Part shown: piece after piece, positions 8,642 through 17,550 of the stretch | Layout: the number at the start of each line of letters is the position of its first letter | Numbering within the stretch: position 1 is the stretch's first letter | Assembly (NCBI RefSeq): GCF_040958695.1 | Contig: NZ_CP162599.1 | Location: forward strand, 840,001 to 904,000 | Length of the DNA: 64,000 bases | Source: Ornithinibacillus sp. 4-3 | Lineage (GTDB): Bacteria; Bacillota; Bacilli; Bacillales; Amphibacillaceae | Direction: 5' to 3' | Translations under genes and position numbers: made by a program | Notes under the pieces: generated by a model | Databases searched by the model: none | What the model was told of the DNA's origin: nothing | The model's input: the letters and a program-made list of their open reading frames with translations, nothing else

Positions 8642-9280
8642 ATGGCAGATGAAATATTTTCAACTTTAATGCTTGTTATCGTTACACTTGTTGTGATAAC
8701 TATTTTTTATTTTTTAAGTAAAATACCTGGAGCAGGTCTGGTGCTCAAAATTATTCGAGGAATTTTCATTATTTTATGGAGTATTGTTTTATTCCTCCTC
8801 GTGTTTTTCATGTTCTTTATGGTAGGTTATATGGTGATTGTATTCTTTACATTTACCGCAAACCCGGAAGGAATATTGTTCCAAGGAGAGCCAATTAACT
8901 TTTTAATTGGAGATAATGCTAGGCATGCTGCATACTTTATCATGGTATATGCAGGCTTTTGTTTAGTGATGGTGTATGTTCTTTCTTTTATTTTTGTATT
9001 TGGAAAAAAGCTTACTAAAACGTTTGGTAAGTTTCAAAATGAAATTACTTTATTAGTTATGCTTGTATTAGTATTTACAATTTTTCCTACCGTTGTCGAA
9101 GCAATACTACCAGACTTTGAGGTAGGAAAACATGGAAGATATGCGCTTGGATTTTTACCACTTGCTATGTATGCACAAGGGCGAATTAAAAAAGCAAAAG
9201 AACGTCATAAAGATGGACGCTATCTTTCTCGAACAGATCAATTTTACTTGGATATGGATAAAGAGGATGCTAAAAAATAA
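8642..9280 (+). CDS. Integral membrane protein of unknown function
   Basis: A 212-residue protein with about five hydrophobic segments: ~5-27, ~36-68, ~98-122, ~135-155 and a weaker one near 168-178. A charged cytoplasmic tail follows (RIKKAKERHKDGRYLSRTDQ). No motif links it to a known family. The start at ATG 8642 lies 8 bases after AAAGGAG. It is flanked by a divergent Hsp33-like gene and its own terminator, so it is probably transcribed alone. Confidence 0.7.
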   Translation: MADEIFSTLMLVIVTLVVITIFYFLSKIPGAGLVLKIIRGIFIILWSIVLFLLVFFMFFMVGYMVIVFFTFTANPEGILFQGEPINFLIGDNARHAAYFIMVYAGFCLVMVYVLSFIFVFGKKLTKTFGKFQNEITLLVMLVLVFTIFPTVVEAILPDFEVGKHGRYALGFLPLAMYAQGRIKKAKERHKDGRYLSRTDQFYLDMDKEDAKK

Positions 9281-9291
9281 CAATAACTGAC

Positions 9292-9321
9292 AAAGCCGAG
9301 ATGATATTCCATTTCGGCTTT
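9292..9321 (+). terminator. Terminator after membrane-protein gene
   Basis: AAAGCCGA (9292-9299) pairs with TCGGCTTT (9314-9321). The T-run after the stem is short. Confidence 0.6.
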
Positions 9322-9386
9322 ATTAGCTATGATATAATTATTTTATTAAAATCCGATGAAATTCACCTGGAAAAGGGGAGATAAGT

Positions 9387-9476
9387 ATGACTATTTTTTC
9401 TGTCCTTGCATTTACAGCGTTGATTGTGGCAATTGTAACCTTTGCTTTTGCGATGGCAGGTAGACACCAGCTGTAA
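9387..9476 (+). CDS. 29-residue single-span hydrophobic peptide
   Basis: A short ORF beginning MTIFSVLAFTALIV has a strong site (GGGGAG) 6 bases before ATG 9387. Almost the whole peptide is one transmembrane helix ending in a short polar tail with R-H-Q. A terminator lies about 115 bases downstream. Good initiation signals and its own flanking terminators suggest it is expressed. It resembles small membrane peptides or type I toxins in size only; no family was recognised. Confidence 0.5.
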   Translation: MTIFSVLAFTALIVAIVTFAFAMAGRHQL

Positions 9477-9590
9477 TGGATTTCTGCAAGATTAAAACAA
9501 TCTTACTATATTTTACAAGAAGCATTTCAGCAAGTCCCGTAATAAAATTGGTATTAAAACTATGTTTGCGTATTTGATAGTAATAGATTC

Positions 9591-9630
9591 AAGCAACCTG
9601 ATCCCTTTTGAGATAAGGTTGCTTTTTTTA
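9591..9630 (+). terminator. Rho-independent terminator
   Basis: AAGCAACCT (9591-9599) pairs with AGGTTGCTT (9616-9624), followed by a run of T. It ends the transcript of the small peptide; in the other direction it lies downstream of the EamA gene. Confidence 0.8.
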
Positions 9631-9676
9631 CAGATGATATAGCGCTATTTCTCAAAAGTTCATGCTAAATGTTTAG

Positions 9677-10570
9677 TTAGGAAATTTCTTTCCTCAACAC
9701 AGGGGCATTTTTCCCTGTTATAACAGAAAGAACGACAATCCCTGCTGCAATTATCGTGAAGAATGTAATCGATTCATCTAGAAATAACGTTGCAAATAGG
9801 ATCATCAAAAATGGTTGTAAGTATTGAAGCTGACTTACTCTTGCGATTCCTCCCATAGCCATTCCTCCATACCAAGCAACATATGCTAGAAACTGGCTGA
9901 TAATAGCGAGGTAAATAAAGCTGATCCAAGCCTGCACAGGAGCTTGAAGCATGTCTACGGTAAAATTCATTCCAACTGGAATAATGAAAAAAGGAGCTCC
10001 AATCATAATTGCCCAGGCAATCACTTGCCAGCTGCCTAATTCTTTCGATAACCTTCCACCCTCCGCATAACTAAGCCCAAGTATAATTACAGCTGCGAGT
10101 AAGGCTAAATCAGCAAATTGCAATTGGCCGAATCCAAGATAAAGCGCATAGATAATAACAGCTAAAGAGCCAATGATACTTGAAATCCAAAATTTGCGAG
10201 AAGGGATTTCACCTGCTCTTAACATAGCAAATCCTGCTGTTGCTAATGGTAATAATGCTAATTCCACTGCTCCATGAGAAACAGGTAAGGATTCCATGGC
10301 CCAAGAAGTGAGGAGAGGGAATCCTAAAACTGCACCAACAGCGACAATAATTAGGCTTTTGAATTGACGAAGAGAAGGTAGTTTTTCTTTTCGAACAATA
10401 AATATAATAGCAATTAGAACAGCCGCCACAACGGTTCTACCTAAACCAACTATAGTTGTGCCAAAGTATTCGACTGCGATACTTGTCGCAGGAAGTGTTA
10501 AACTAAAACAAATAACACCTACTAATCCTAACAATAATCCTAATTTTTCTTTATTTTCTCTCTGCACCAT
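9677..10570 (-). CDS. EamA/DMT-family transporter
   Basis: 297 residues with ten predicted membrane helices in two five-helix EamA repeats, as in drug/metabolite exporters of the DMT superfamily. Recognisable segments include LGLLLGLVGVICFSLTLPAT near the start, HGAVELALLPLATAGFAM in the first half, and YLQPFLMILFATLFLDESIT in the second half, the typical last-repeat motif. Start ATG 10570 is preceded by AGGGGC. It is divergent from a MocR/GntR-aminotransferase regulator, an arrangement in which the regulator commonly controls the exporter. The substrate is unknown; an amine, amino acid or vitamin-B6-linked compound is only a guess from the regulator type. Confidence 0.88.
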   Translation of the reverse strand: MVQRENKEKLGLLLGLVGVICFSLTLPATSIAVEYFGTTIVGLGRTVVAAVLIAIIFIVRKEKLPSLRQFKSLIIVAVGAVLGFPLLTSWAMESLPVSHGAVELALLPLATAGFAMLRAGEIPSRKFWISSIIGSLAVIIYALYLGFGQLQFADLALLAAVIILGLSYAEGGRLSKELGSWQVIAWAIMIGAPFFIIPVGMNFTVDMLQAPVQAWISFIYLAIISQFLAYVAWYGGMAMGGIARVSQLQYLQPFLMILFATLFLDESITFFTIIAAGIVVLSVITGKNAPVLRKEIS

Positions 10571-10600
10571 TATTCAGCCCCTGTCTTTTTATTTTGTAAC

Positions 10601-10704
10601 CTATCTGTACTGTTTTTCATTTTTCTTAGTGATAATTCTGCTATAATTCAAATATTAATAGGTACAAAATCAAAAGCATACTATTCATTTATCTATCTGT
10701 CCTG
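10601..10704. promoter_or_regulatory. Divergent control region with 12-bp direct repeats (candidate MocR operator)
   Basis: CTATCTGTACTG (10601-10612) recurs as CTATCTGTCCTG (10693-10704), 92 bases apart in the same direction, inside the region between the EamA and MocR genes. The second copy overlaps ATCTGT-N6-ACAGAT (10695-10712). MocR proteins are known to bind direct repeats. A candidate -10 (TATAAT, 10642-10647) for the regulator lies between them. Confidence 0.55.
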
Positions 10705-10728
10705 GTACAGATAAAGGAGGTGGAATAA

Positions 10729-12105
10729 ATGAACCCGAAATATATAAATATAATGGAAGAAATTAAGCTTCGACTAACTAATGGATCGCTTGTTACTGGT
10801 AGTAAACTTCCATCTATTCGTCATCTGGCTAAGGAATTTTCATGTAGCAAAAATACGGTGATAAAAGCATATGTGGAGCTAGAAAAAGAGCATTTAATTT
10901 ATGCTGTTCCTAAAAGTGGCTACTATGTTGTCAATGAATTTCAAAATGAGATAAACGAAAATAAAGAAATTGATTTTCTTTCTGCTGGCCCAGATAAAAA
11001 TGCAATGCCTTATGTTGATTTTCAACATTGTATGAATCAAGCCATTGAACATTATAAGGAGGAACTCTTTACTTACTCTGATCAGCAAGGGTTATATTCC
11101 TTACGTGCACAGGTAGCAAAGTATTTACAGGATTTACAGGTATTCACGCAACCAGAAAGGCTAGTTGTTGTATCTGGTTCGCAACAGGCTCTTAATTTAT
11201 TAGTTTCTATGCCATTTCCAAATGGGAAAAATAATATTCTGATTGAGCAACCTACTTATTTCGGATTCATTGAGTCTCTTCAGCTTCAGCAAACTACGAC
11301 TTTTGGAATTGACTTATCGATGGAGGGAATCGATTTTGATCGGTTGGAATACATTTTCCGAAATAATGATATAAAATTTTTCTATATTATCCCGAGATTT
11401 CATAATCCGCTTGGACATTGCTACTCAAATAGAGAAAAGAAGAAAATTGTTGAATTAGCTGAAAAATACGATGTGTATATTGTGGAAGATGATTTTTTAG
11501 GTGATCTTGATCCAAATGCAAAGTCAGATCCTTTATTTTCTTTTGACCCTTCGGAAAGAGTGATTTATATTAAAAGCTTTTCAAAAATCTTTCTTCCAGG
11601 GCTAAGGATTGCTACTGTTGTTCTACCCAAATTAATGATTAGTAATTTTTTACGATATAAATTTAGCTCAGATTTCAATAGTCCGGCTCTTTCCCAAGGA
11701 GCATTAGAAATCTACCTGAAAAGCGGGATGTTTCAGAGTCATTTAAAGAAAATAAAAGAGATCTATCATACTAAAATGCAGCTTCTTCAAGAAGCATGCG
11801 AAGCCTTATTACCTACGAATACATATTTTTCTAAACCAACTTCCGGATTTTATATAGCAATTCGTTTGCCAGAAAATGTGACTGCCAAACAAGTAGTCCA
11901 TCGATTGAATGAGCAGCAAATATATGTTGATGATGCTTCAAGAATGTTCTTACCGGAATATAAGCGGGAAAATTTACTGCGGATAAGTATTTCTCAAGTG
12001 GAAGCAAAACAAATAAAACCTGGTATAGAACAATTAGCTAACTGTATTACTTTGTTAAATAGTAGAAAAAGCTGTTTTTTATCAAATAAGTCTTTATTGT
12101 TGTAA
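10729..12105 (+). CDS. MocR-type regulator: GntR winged HTH fused to class I aminotransferase domain
   Basis: The N-terminal winged helix (about 1-68) has the GntR pattern LPSIRHLAKEFSCSKNTVIKAY and KSGYYV. The aminotransferase-like domain (about 95-445) includes VVSGSQQALNLL, IIPRFHNPLGH, VEDDFLGDLD and the PLP-lysine region YIKSFSKIFLPGLR. Length is 458 residues, normal for MocR. The ATG at 10729 follows AAAGGAGGTGG. It is divergent from an EamA exporter, its likely target, and 13 bases ahead of mepB, so the two may be co-transcribed. PLP binding is expected because the lysine motif is intact. The effector is unknown. Confidence 0.9.
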   Translation: MNPKYINIMEEIKLRLTNGSLVTGSKLPSIRHLAKEFSCSKNTVIKAYVELEKEHLIYAVPKSGYYVVNEFQNEINENKEIDFLSAGPDKNAMPYVDFQHCMNQAIEHYKEELFTYSDQQGLYSLRAQVAKYLQDLQVFTQPERLVVVSGSQQALNLLVSMPFPNGKNNILIEQPTYFGFIESLQLQQTTTFGIDLSMEGIDFDRLEYIFRNNDIKFFYIIPRFHNPLGHCYSNREKKKIVELAEKYDVYIVEDDFLGDLDPNAKSDPLFSFDPSERVIYIKSFSKIFLPGLRIATVVLPKLMISNFLRYKFSSDFNSPALSQGALEIYLKSGMFQSHLKKIKEIYHTKMQLLQEACEALLPTNTYFSKPTSGFYIAIRLPENVTAKQVVHRLNEQQIYVDDASRMFLPEYKRENLLRISISQVEAKQIKPGIEQLANCITLLNSRKSCFLSNKSLLL

Positions 12106-12118
12106 AGGAGTATGAATC

Positions 12119-12607
12119 ATGCAAACAATGGAATTAATAAAACAATTATTTCCTACTGATCAGAAATACCAAATCACGAACATCAAAGAAGAGAAACAAA
12201 ATGAGGAATATGAAGGACTTACCTTTAGGATAAACACTCATGATTTTAGAAGTAGACTAGCTAAGAAAACACCAAAGAAAAAAGGTTATTTTGTAGTTTT
12301 TTGGTATAAGAATATAAATAATGAAAATCAAGCATACTCATTTGATGAAACGCCTGATAAAGTTATTATTACCATTTTGGATGATGACAAAAAAGGACAA
12401 TTTATTATTCCAAAATTAGAGCTATTGAAAAGGGGAATTCTTAGAACTAAGGACACTAAAGGGAAGATGGCAATAAGAGTTTATCCAAAATGGGAAAAGG
12501 AACTAAATAAGAACGCAATGAAAGTTCAAAAATGCCAGGAAATCTATTTTATTGATCTGTCTAACGAAATCGACAGTGAACAAATGTTATCCTATTATTT
12601 TGAATAA
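12119..12607 (+). CDS. mepB: MepB family protein
   Basis: 162 residues closely following the MepB pattern known from the staphylococcal mepRAB locus: EGLTFRINTHDFRSRLAKKT, PKKKGYFVVFWYKN, DKVIITILDDDKKGQFIIPK, LLKRGILRT and KMAIRVYPKWE. The family has no settled biochemical function. The ATG follows AAAGGAG and lies 13 bases after the MocR stop, suggesting a two-gene unit. Neither MepR nor a MATE pump (MepA) is nearby. Confidence 0.85.
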   Translation: MQTMELIKQLFPTDQKYQITNIKEEKQNEEYEGLTFRINTHDFRSRLAKKTPKKKGYFVVFWYKNINNENQAYSFDETPDKVIITILDDDKKGQFIIPKLELLKRGILRTKDTKGKMAIRVYPKWEKELNKNAMKVQKCQEIYFIDLSNEIDSEQMLSYYFE

Positions 12608-12634
12608 GGCTTTAAATGATTTTAATGTTTGGAT

Positions 12635-12669
12635 AAAAAAGACGCTTCTACTAAAAGAAACGTCTTTTT
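12635..12669. terminator. Bidirectional terminator between mepB and the DsbA-like gene
   Basis: AAAAAAGACG (12635-12644) pairs with CGTCTTTTT (12661-12669). A and T tracts on both sides fit convergent transcription. Confidence 0.8.
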
Positions 12670-12729
12670 GCATATTAGATTATTCTGGTAACTATAAAGA
12701 AATTTCACTTTGTCTTTAAAAGAAAACAA

Positions 12730-13665
12730 TTATATTTTTGCAATATAATCTTCTCCAAGAATTGTTTCCTTTTGATATTGATCGTTAGCAAGTTCTTTAT
12801 TCACAAATGTATCCACATCTTCTTGCTCTATATCATACATCATTTCAATTTCTTTAGAGAATAAAAGTTTTTCCATTTCTAGTAGCTGAGAAAGGGATGG
12901 CTGGGATTTAGGCTGGATATCCTCATTACCCAAGACTTGTTTTAATCCTTTTACATAGTATTCTAATGGGCGATCACCAACAATTCGTACTCCTTGATTC
13001 TCTTTATTAATCATAATAATTGTAGGGAAGCCTCTAGCACCTAAATTTGCGACCTGTTGAAAATCTTCTTTAAGTAATTGTTGTCCAATAGGCTGTTCTG
13101 CTTCTTGAATAATAGCTTCTCCAGGCAAATCAAGCTTATTTACAATGTCGATTAAAATATTTCTATCAGACACATTCTTATTGAAAAGGAAAAGTGCTTC
13201 TCTTGTGCGTCGTAAAAATTCTAATGCAGTCTCTTCCTTGTATTTCTTTTGAATAATTTTAAATACTCGAGAAGCTGGATAAGAAGATTGTACTGGATTG
13301 TCGATCATAACAGAACCATCAATCGGCATTCTTGAATGATTTCCGACCTCTCGCCAATGTGGAGCAACATCTGCTGGTTTATAGATGCCATTCGCTGGAT
13401 CAATCGGGCCATCATGCCATTTTTCTAATAAACCACCCATAACAGGTTGGAAGATAAAATAATCCTCGTATTGTTTGATAAAACGGCGTAAAGTAGGTTC
13501 AATTGCCCAACAATGTGAGCAGATTGGATCTGTTACATAGTAAAGAGTAACTTCCTTCTCTGGTTTATTAAAATTAATCATTTCTATTTCCTCTGATGAA
13601 TCAGAAACACCACAAACACCAGTTTCTAAGTCACAGACCATAGTATTATTCTTTTGATTATCCAT
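12730..13665 (-). CDS. DsbA-family (FrnE/YjbH-related) thioredoxin-fold protein
   Basis: 311 residues without a signal peptide, so probably cytoplasmic. The active-site region VTDPICSHCWAIEPTLRRF gives a CXXC (C49, C52) at the end of the first strand. The helical insert and the cis-proline region ARGFPTIIMINKE are those of DsbA-like proteins of the FrnE/YjbH group. YjbH (SpxH) is an adaptor that presents Spx to ClpXP in Bacillus, but here the N-terminal part (MVCDLETGVCGVSD) and the CSHC motif differ, so this may be a separate paralogue. Start ATG 13665 follows GAGGAAAT. It is convergent with mepB and stands alone. Confidence 0.8.
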   Translation of the reverse strand: MDNQKNNTMVCDLETGVCGVSDSSEEIEMINFNKPEKEVTLYYVTDPICSHCWAIEPTLRRFIKQYEDYFIFQPVMGGLLEKWHDGPIDPANGIYKPADVAPHWREVGNHSRMPIDGSVMIDNPVQSSYPASRVFKIIQKKYKEETALEFLRRTREALFLFNKNVSDRNILIDIVNKLDLPGEAIIQEAEQPIGQQLLKEDFQQVANLGARGFPTIIMINKENQGVRIVGDRPLEYYVKGLKQVLGNEDIQPKSQPSLSQLLEMEKLLFSKEIEMMYDIEQEDVDTFVNKELANDQYQKETILGEDYIAKI

Positions 13666-13793
13666 TTTATTTCCTCGTTTCTTTTTTGTTCGCTGCTTTA
13701 TTATAGATCAGATTAAATCTGATGGAAATCAATTTGTTTGTTACCATAGATTACAGGTTATAGTTAACCAGTCTTTTGATTTTATAATGTTGT

Positions 13794-13915
13794 TTACTTA
13801 GTTTTAGAATTCCGCATAAATCCCATCACACCTGCAATAAAATAAAAAAAAAATTGCTAGTAAGCCATTGCCATAAGTAAGGAGAGTGGTAATCATAGCG
13901 AAAATTAATAATAAG
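13794..13915 (-). pseudogene. 3' remnant of a small membrane-protein gene (DUF4064-like), frameshifted
   Basis: Minus-strand reading gives SNLLLIFAMITTLLTYGNGL followed, after a shift within a run of A/T at about 13840-13853, by IAGVMGFMRNSKTK and a stop. This resembles the last two helices of DUF4064-type membrane proteins. The N-terminal part is missing. The stretch 13680-13793 holds nothing recognisable. Confidence 0.35.
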
Positions 13916-13965
13916 TTACTTGCTGTTTGTTATTTTGTTTAAAGAGTAAAAGAGAGAATCAGAGA

Positions 13966-14406
13966 TTAATTTGAATCTACAAACTTTCTATTTTGCCTAA
14001 TTGTCCATATGCCTATACCAATGAGGATAGGTGATGCAAGGAATAAACCGCTTGTTAAGTGCAATGCTCTTGGAGATGTTCCCTCGAAGGCTGTAATGTC
14101 AGCGTTGCAGGTGACATGTACTCGATGTATGAAGTCATCACTTGTAAAAGCAATGTTTGAATCATGTCCTTGAAATAAGTTAATATCATTCCCATCCTGA
14201 TCTTGGCATGAAATTGTTTCGTTAGAGGTTTGATAAGTAGTATAGTTTGCTTTGTCTGCAGTTTGAAATGTTTCGTCTGCTGAGAAGGTGGCTACCTCTA
14301 CTGACTCTAAAGAACGGGTAAAGAAAAAGGCAAAAGGTGCAACGATAATTCCCATCAATAGACAACTGATTCCAAATAGGGATACCGTCTTTTTCATATT
14401 TTTCAT
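13966..14406 (-). CDS. Hypothetical two-span membrane protein
   Basis: 146 residues. An N-terminal hydrophobic helix (~8-30, SLFGISCLLMGIIVAPFAFF) and a C-terminal one (~115-135, LTSGLFLASPILIGIGIW) bracket an external domain of about 85 residues containing two cysteines (SCQDQDGND and VTCNADI), possibly a disulfide. The architecture resembles small DUF3592/YtrH-like envelope proteins but no family was recognised. The start at ATG 14406 follows AAAGGAG; the internal ATG three codons on is an alternative. Confidence 0.65.
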   Translation of the reverse strand: MKNMKKTVSLFGISCLLMGIIVAPFAFFFTRSLESVEVATFSADETFQTADKANYTTYQTSNETISCQDQDGNDINLFQGHDSNIAFTSDDFIHRVHVTCNADITAFEGTSPRALHLTSGLFLASPILIGIGIWTIRQNRKFVDSN

Positions 14407-14480
14407 TTTCAGATCTCCTTTTTTATGGGATAAGAAAGTATAAAAGTTGGCAAAAATTTATTCTTATTCAGAGTTAGCCA

Positions 14481-14695
14481 TGTCTAGCTCCGAGCGCCAA
14501 AAACTATGAAATTTCGCGTCACTCCCTACAATAAGTCAACATCGGTTCGTGACCTCACCGTGCTTCCTTTATCTCGGTTGTGACACTCCAATCTCTACGT
14601 TTTTCGACGCATAGGACGTGCTAGTGCAGGCGTTGCGACAGGACGTCGCGTTTTTAGCCTGTAAGGGCGCTCTGCGCTTTTCGTTCAAGGTGTAG
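14481..14695 (+). repeat. Dispersed intergenic repeat, copy A
   Basis: The gap 14407-15078 has no gene and contains this GC-rich element. It begins TGTCTAGCTCCGAGCGCC and ends near GCGCTTTTCGTTC, with GAGCGCC (14492-14498) able to pair with GGCGCTC (14666-14672). Shared internal blocks with other copies are CTACAATAAGTCAACATCGG, CCTTTATCTCG and CAATCTCTACGTTTT. The remaining part of the gap (14700-15078) is AT-rich, with only the catalase leader recognisable. Confidence 0.75.
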
Positions 14696-15078
14696 AGTAT
14701 TGACGATAAAACAAAATATAATAGATTCTTTTTTAGTATCTTCTTTATTAAATACTCTTCTAACTTTTCAAAGTCCTTCTACATAATAGGTATAGTGTGA
14801 TATTTGTCTTTTTAGAACTTCTATCGTTGGTTCGCCTCACCGTTTATTCTTTACAGGGATATAATCACTGCTTTTTCACTGTTTTGAGCAACGGGTCTTA
14901 TTTTGAAAATGAATTTTTCTTATCTAGGATCTTTAAGCTAGAAAATTTTCGTAAAAATTCCTTATCTCCTTGGTAAACAATTGTTCAAACATGGGTTAAT
15001 GATTATTGTGTTGTGAATACTCTAGGACTTTTTTAGTAAGAATACAGGATAATTACTATTGAAGGGAGAACAAGCTTT

Positions 15079-15741
15079 GTGAGTGAAGATAAACACATAA
15101 ATAAAAAAGAAGAACAACTAAAGTCATTTATTAGAGATACTTATAATCAAGAGATGATTTCCAATGAGGGGAAAAAGATTGCGGATGATGAAAATTCATT
15201 GACTACTGGAGATCGTGGACCAACCCTGATTGAAGATTTTCTTGCGAGAGAAAAAATAGCACATTTTGACCGAGAAAGAATACCAGAATGAGTCGTTCAT
15301 GCACGTGGCTATGGGGCTTATGGAGAATTCGAACTGTATCAATCCATGAGTGATATAACGATGGCAGATTTCTTACAGGATCCTTCGAAGAAAACACCAT
15401 TATTTGTGCGGTTTTCACAAGTGATTGGTTCACGAGGCTGTAATGAAACGGTTCGTGATGTACGTGGTTTTTCTATTAAGTTCTACACAGATGATGGAAA
15501 TTTTGATATTGTTGCTATTAATTTCCCGATTTTCTTCATCCAAGATGCAATTAAATTCCCAGATTTGATTCACTCCGTCAAACCAGAGCCTAATAATGAA
15601 TACCCTCAAGGTCAAACTGCTCAGATAAAGGATATGCCAGGTGTTATTATTGAAAAAGATACAGAGTTTGGACCTGCGTTTATTCAAGCAATGGCCAAAC
15701 AACGTTTTTGGGAACGACCAAGCTACTTATATCATGTTTAA
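15079..15741 (+). pseudogene. Catalase pseudogene with nonsense codon and large internal deletion
   Basis: A GTG start behind GAAGGGAG leads into a typical catalase N-terminus (TTGDRGPTLIEDFLAREKIA, HFDRERIPE). TGA at 15289-15291 replaces the expected arginine codon, and the frame continues [16 protein letters not shown]...[12 protein letters not shown]...[17 protein letters not shown]...[20 protein letters not shown] up to QGQTA. The sequence then jumps to [20 protein letters not shown]...[15 protein letters not shown], which resembles the extreme C-terminus of large-subunit (clade 2) catalases. The haem-ligand and most of the barrel are missing. Against a usual length of about 680-750 residues, only about 220 codons remain. 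Confidence 0.88.
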
Positions 15742-15960
15742 CATAACTTAACATCAGCCATTGGAAAGATGATCACAAATCTTCCAATGGCTATTTTCAT
15801 GTCCATCTAAAATTTCTTCTTACTTTTTATTCCATTCTTATTGTGGAATAAAGGGTAAATATGGTTTTTGGAATTTTATCCGCAAATAAACAATTTGTTT
15901 AACATGTTAGAGAAAAAGGAAAAGGAGAAAATGATTCTAAAAAAGAGAAGGGAGAGTGTA

Positions 15961-16416
15961 ATGGGTGCTGTATCTGTTTTAAGAGATGAATTATTAGCTG
16001 TACTAGAGCTTGGAATCCGAACGATGGAAGGATTATTGCAAAAAGTGAAGGAGAAAGATTGGAATTATCGACCAGCGGAAAATATGCGAAATCTACAAGA
16101 GCTTGCGATACATATTATTTCAATATCAGAAGTGGATTTACATCTCTGGCAGGAGAAGGATCAGGAAACAATCCAAAACTTAGAAGCATCATATGAGCAG
16201 ATAGAATCAACAAAAGCGATGATTGGAGCAATGCATAAAGGATTTCAACAGTATAAAACATATATGGTTTCCTTATCAGATGAGGAGCTTCTAACTAAGA
16301 AGACTAAACCATTTTATTTGGAAAGAGGGAAAATCCAAGCACATTGGCTTGTGGAAGAGATTTCTCATTTTTTCCATCATCGAGGTCAATTTTTAAACAG
16401 CTTGGCTATGATATAA
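15961..16416 (+). CDS. DinB-like four-helix-bundle protein
   Basis: 151 residues with the DinB/YfiT metal-binding helical fold. A first helix around LRDELLAVLELGIRTMEGLLQ is followed by WNYRPAENMRNLQELAIHII, whose histidine is a usual ligand, and by SHFFHHRGQFLNSL near the C-terminus, which supplies the other histidines. Start ATG 15961 follows GAAGGGAG; an upstream in-frame ATG at 15931 is possible but places extra charged residues before the fold. In Bacillus such proteins are thiol-dependent or metal-dependent hydrolases or transferases of unknown substrate. Confidence 0.82.
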   Translation: MGAVSVLRDELLAVLELGIRTMEGLLQKVKEKDWNYRPAENMRNLQELAIHIISISEVDLHLWQEKDQETIQNLEASYEQIESTKAMIGAMHKGFQQYKTYMVSLSDEELLTKKTKPFYLERGKIQAHWLVEEISHFFHHRGQFLNSLAMI

Positions 16417-16636
16417 ATATGTTTAACCTCTATGTATAAAAGCTAAGATTAGGCTCGACCTAATGCCACAAGAAAGTGTCTGAAGAATCTACAAAACAAA
16501 ATATGCACCAAGCCTCATTTTGCATCAGCAAAAAAACTTTATAAGAAGCGGTAATCTATATTAAAATGAAATCAAACGTATTCAAACTATTAATGAACAA
16601 TAGAATTATGTGATGAGGACATGGAGGTCAAGTGGA

Positions 16637-17299
16637 ATGTTACGTTTTTTCAAGAATAAGCATCGACAAAGGAAAATGAAAAAGGTGAAAAGTGGAGATG
16701 GTCATGCACTCAAGCCTTTTCGTTTTTATGAGGTGTTTCATCGTTCGCTTTTTTATATCAAGTTGCAAGAAAATGATGGAGAATCACATATTTATGCGGT
16801 TCACGTTAATTTAATGGATGAAAACTATACGATTGATTTATATCGTGATGGAAAACATTATGCAAGAGTTACTGATCCAGCATTTTTCCCCGTTCCAGGT
16901 GGTGTTATTGAGGTAGCTACAACTTCTTATGGTTTGAAACGGATTCATTATGTTACAGAAGATGGACAAGAACATGTTTTATCTCCAGATCGCCTTTCTG
17001 CTGAAGGACTACGCATGCGATTTGATGCTCGTTTTCCGAAAGTCAGTTCCATTATTGGTAAACTAGCCATTGTGACCCTACTTATTTCTATTATATTAGG
17101 TCTTCCTCAGCTTATTTCACTTATTTCGCAGCTTCCTATTATTGAAGAAAGATGGGGCTCCTTTGAGTCACCAATTACCCTCCCCGCTTGGTTAAATACA
17201 ACGGTTTTCATTGCTGGAATCATTGCAGCAATAGAGCGTGCTTTAACATTAAAAAATCATTGGTTGATTGATATGGAAACAAGCTGGTGGGACGCTTAG
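16637..17299 (+). CDS. Hypothetical two-span membrane protein
   Basis: 220 residues. A basic N-terminus (MLRFFKNKHRQRKMKKVK) leads into a soluble mostly beta region (~25-135; for example YAVHVNLMDENYTIDLYRDG), then two hydrophobic helices: about 147-170 (LAIVTLLISIILGLPQLISL) and about 193-210 (TVFIAGIIAAIERAL). No family was recognised. Start ATG 16637 follows GGAGG by 9 bases. It is followed by a decayed fragment, with no obvious operon partner. Confidence 0.65.
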   Translation: MLRFFKNKHRQRKMKKVKSGDGHALKPFRFYEVFHRSLFYIKLQENDGESHIYAVHVNLMDENYTIDLYRDGKHYARVTDPAFFPVPGGVIEVATTSYGLKRIHYVTEDGQEHVLSPDRLSAEGLRMRFDARFPKVSSIIGKLAIVTLLISIILGLPQLISLISQLPIIEERWGSFESPITLPAWLNTTVFIAGIIAAIERALTLKNHWLIDMETSWWDA

Positions 17300-17331
17300 A
17301 TTTATCGCAAAAGAAAGAGTTAGGATTATGA

Positions 17332-17481
17332 ATTAGTAAGAAGTTCTTGTCAACCAAGACAATTATTGAAGAATTAGGATATATGGAGATGCTGGAGGAG
17401 ACAAAAATAGCTTATCGAAACCCAGAGAACGAAGAATTTGTAACCTTATATCCCGAGGGTGCAGATTTTGAACTGATGTGA
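17332..17481 (+). pseudogene. Remnant coding fragment of unknown family
   Basis: An open stretch of 49 codons without a start signal reads KKFLSTKTIIEELGYMEMLE and ends EFVTLYPEGADFELM. The composition is protein-like, but no start or ribosome binding site is seen. It is probably the tail of a deleted gene. Confidence 0.35.
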
Positions 17482-17514
17482 GGTAAATGAAGAAAATCAA
17501 AGTTAGAATGAATG

Positions 17515-17542
17515 CAGAGGACAAGTTAGTGTCCGTCCTCTG
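17515..17542 (+). terminator. Terminator-like hairpin
   Basis: CAGAGGAC (17515-17522) pairs with GTCCTCTG (17535-17542) and is followed by a T-rich tract in the plus direction. Confidence 0.6.
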
Positions 17543-17550
17543 TTATATTT

